Of a stretch of DNA of 64,000 bases, positions 63,301 through 64,000 are shown piece after piece. The stretch lies in assembly GCF_003858655.1 (NCBI RefSeq), contig NZ_RQXV01000011.1, forward strand, positions 83,135 through 147,134. The letters are read 5' to 3'. Each line of letters starts with the position of its first letter. Positions within the stretch are counted from its first letter, which is position 1. The translations under genes and the position numbers were made by a program. Under the pieces are notes generated by a model that searched no databases, was not told the DNA's origin, and saw only the letters and a list, made by a program, of their open reading frames with translations. This stretch comes from Amphritea balenae (GTDB lineage: Bacteria; Pseudomonadota; Gammaproteobacteria; Pseudomonadales; Balneatricaceae).

Positions 63301-64000
63301 GTCGCTACAGTCGGTGCAGGGTTAGTGACAGTCCATTCGAAACTGTCGCTGACGATAGAACCACCGTCGGTAACAGAAACAGTCACTGTATGCGGTGAGC
63401 CGACCGAAGCATCGGCTGCCAGAGTACCGCTGATCTCACCGGTCGCGCTGTCGATTGACAACCCGTTAGGCAGACCACTGGCACTGTAGGTCAGGGTATC
63501 GCCATCCGGATCGGAGAAGCTGCCACTGATATCCACAGTGATCAGATCACCATCCTGATCCGCCTGATCGGCGATTGCCAGATCCAGTACCGGTGGGGCA
63601 TTAGTACCGGTCAGTTCAAAGGTATCGCTGACGGTACCACCCTCGCCATCATCGACCGTAACGGTAATGCTGTATGGAGGATTATCGGAGGCATCCCCCG
63701 GCATGGTACCGCTAATCACACCGCTATTGGCATCGATAGTGATTCCAACTGGAAGGCCGGTGGCGCTGTAGCTCAGTGTATCCGGATCGACATCACTGAA
63801 GTTACCGCTGACATCCAGACTGAAGGCTTCGCCATCAACCCCAGCCTGATCCGCTATTTCAGTATCAACAACCGGTGCAGGGTTAGTAACTGTCCAGTCG
63901 AAGGTATCGGTGACGACACCCCCTTCACCATCGTCGGCAGTCACTGTTACGGTGTATGGTGAACTCTGAGAACTATCCGCAGGCAGATCACCCGTGATAA
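60312..64000 (-). CDS. giant Ig/cadherin-repeat surface protein, C-terminal part
   Basis: The reading frame continues past the right edge without a stop, so only the last ~1,229 residues are visible. They contain six (one partial) repeats of ~93 residues with the pattern ADQxxxDGxxxxLDVSxxFxDVDxDxLxYSATGLPxGLTID...TVTADDGEGG, typical of putative-Ig (He_PIG) and cadherin-like domains, then several Bap-type Big domains (LDTAAPSVTITTD). The C-terminus is acidic, with no RTX nonapeptides or LPXTG. It is probably a secreted or surface adhesin. The first export genes follow downstream. Confidence 0.92.
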   Translation of the reverse strand, partial: ITGDLPADSSQSSPYTVTVTADDGEGGVVTDTFDWTVTNPAPVVDTEIADQAGVDGEAFSLDVSGNFSDVDPDTLSYSATGLPVGITIDANSGVISGTMPGDASDNPPYSITVTVDDGEGGTVSDTFELTGTNAPPVLDLAIADQADQDGDLITVDISGSFSDPDGDTLTYSASGLPNGLSIDSATGEISGTLAADASVGSPHTVTVSVTDGGSIVSDSFEWTVTNPAPTVATPIVDQASEDADVISLDVAINFADVDSDTLSYSATGLPTGLTIDSATGEISGTLDNSASQGSPYTVSVTADDGQGGTTTDSFDWTITNPAPQVDVVIADQADQDGDSINLDISGHFSDVDTDDLSFSASGLPTGLTMASNGVISGDLPADSSQGGTGGVYSITVTADDGEGGVVSDTFDWTITNPAPVVATPIADQTALDGDVISLDVSTNFADVDADSLTYSATGMPAGFTIDANTGVISGTLAEDASVNPPYSITVTVDDSEGGITSDTFLLTVNDVPPAPAILDLNAPSDSGVSDTDDITYDNTPSMRATLVTSGADRAEETDVLRVFNAAGDELHSQTLTSTDISNGYVDLTLSDLGADGDKDLHTTITDVNSNVSIDGPVFSFELDTVVAPPVVSLAGDSGVSGSDLITNDPALSISGVETDALVEYSTDGVSWSSTEVTPVEGLNSIQVRQTDIAGNVSESTELVFTLDTAAPSVTITTDATARLMQNDTATLTFTFSEVPGEFTAADVELESGRINNLQATTDPLVWTATYIPAVDVTDTSLDIRVANASFTDIAGNDGLGDAITLDIDTSVPDKAIIDMSLVAPGEKPVITGQVDLEAGSTFKVFVNGQEYTEGDGQLVVEGNRWTLTLEEDLQVGIYSVIAEVTNSVGNKSVTTDNRGLVIGVESVPVTEAKTGAPDTIQDETDIASTWPDEGIAFDIINGTLFDLTMSEVERSADPLAQAAPLSNTLGSVDSTPNATGSSAAGIASGNAGVDAGHAQTEGTSRTSATVAGLNSGETADNQGADTDTLSVIRESVLPEVDRLTSEQGFPVALFEYGDRSPEYYSGPEDDLFFIYQGIDDVPVNHTARLFEFEIESDAFAHTRASAVVQLEARQSNGNALPDWLIFDDKEGLFQAIPPKGFDGIIEVLILATDDSGRQVKTTFRVVIKEALTDEEFREKLDEHETAATDDDLWKQGLSEEMKLANDWGDEEQRDKIIQLAKEMAAKKV

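Noticed and set aside
1..64000. tRNA, rRNA, prophage or complete insertion sequence
   Set aside because: No clover-leaf sequence with TTCGA/CCA end, no 16S/23S motif, no transposase, integrase or phage structural gene was found.

Overview
The window looks like chromosomal DNA of a marine gammaproteobacterium. The rpsF-rpsR-rplI-dnaB order without priB, trpGDC apart from trpE, a bioB-F-H-C cluster divergent from comF, an Hvf/Buf-type copper peptide operon, several betaine uptake genes and moderate GC together suggest Oceanospirillaceae or a close relative (Neptunomonas, Amphritea or Marinobacterium type). This placement is inference from gene content and order, not from a search.

Layout. 1-3,180 (-): biotin operon bioB-bioF-bioH-bioC, cut at the left edge, with ATGA overlaps; bioA lies alone at 12,021. 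3,266-7,699 (+): comF, a Na/phosphate symporter with a PhoU-like tail, a small protein, trmO and an unknown protein. 7,873-10,714 (-): hvfA-B-C-D, a precursor with five Cys-rich repeats plus its MNIO (DUF692) enzyme, partner and a DoxX protein. 10,948-14,529: SLAC1-type channel, bioA, a methyltransferase and a thioesterase. 14,530-18,481: replicative helicase and ribosomal protein genes; downstream of dnaB is an array of duplicated dnaB 3' ends. 18,669-20,960: LysR/YdhR pair, a membrane protein and OsmC. 21,178-23,633 (-): trpGDC.

24,008-29,585 (+) is a tight seven-gene operon of uncharacterised type: YHS lipoprotein-like or periplasmic protein, DoxX-like membrane protein, two ATP-grasp ligases, an MFS protein, a DinB-fold protein and an NRDE (TANGO2-like) protein. 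It is the best candidate here for an undescribed biosynthesis/export pathway. 29,586-36,662 is patchy: folX, an SDR, a VF530 protein, a TonB receptor, a truncated haemoglobin, a YefM-YoeB toxin-antitoxin cassette set between two copies of the ridA 3' untranslated region, and MITE-like repeats.

36,663-45,727: a BCCT transporter, an M19 dipeptidase-like protein with an altered metal site, an aldehyde dehydrogenase, a LysR regulator, two coupled uncharacterised genes and a TauE-type exporter, probably a catabolic locus for a betaine-like or organosulfur compound. 45,923-48,078 (-): a putAbiC-like membrane protein and a TIR/deoxyribosyltransferase-like protein, a probable anti-phage pair. 48,315-52,223: an XWV glycine-betaine ABC transporter with a divergent MarR regulator. 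52,267-53,277: a COG0523 GTPase behind a perfect Zur-like palindrome. 53,325-64,000 (-): a giant Ig-repeat protein (cut at the right edge), a GAF-HlyD adaptor, a PqqD-like/M50/HlyD membrane protein, a membrane-anchored solute-binding protein and a Cache-HAMP-GGDEF cyclase, which may form a c-di-GMP-linked surface protein export system.

No tRNA, rRNA, CRISPR array, prophage or intact insertion sequence was seen.
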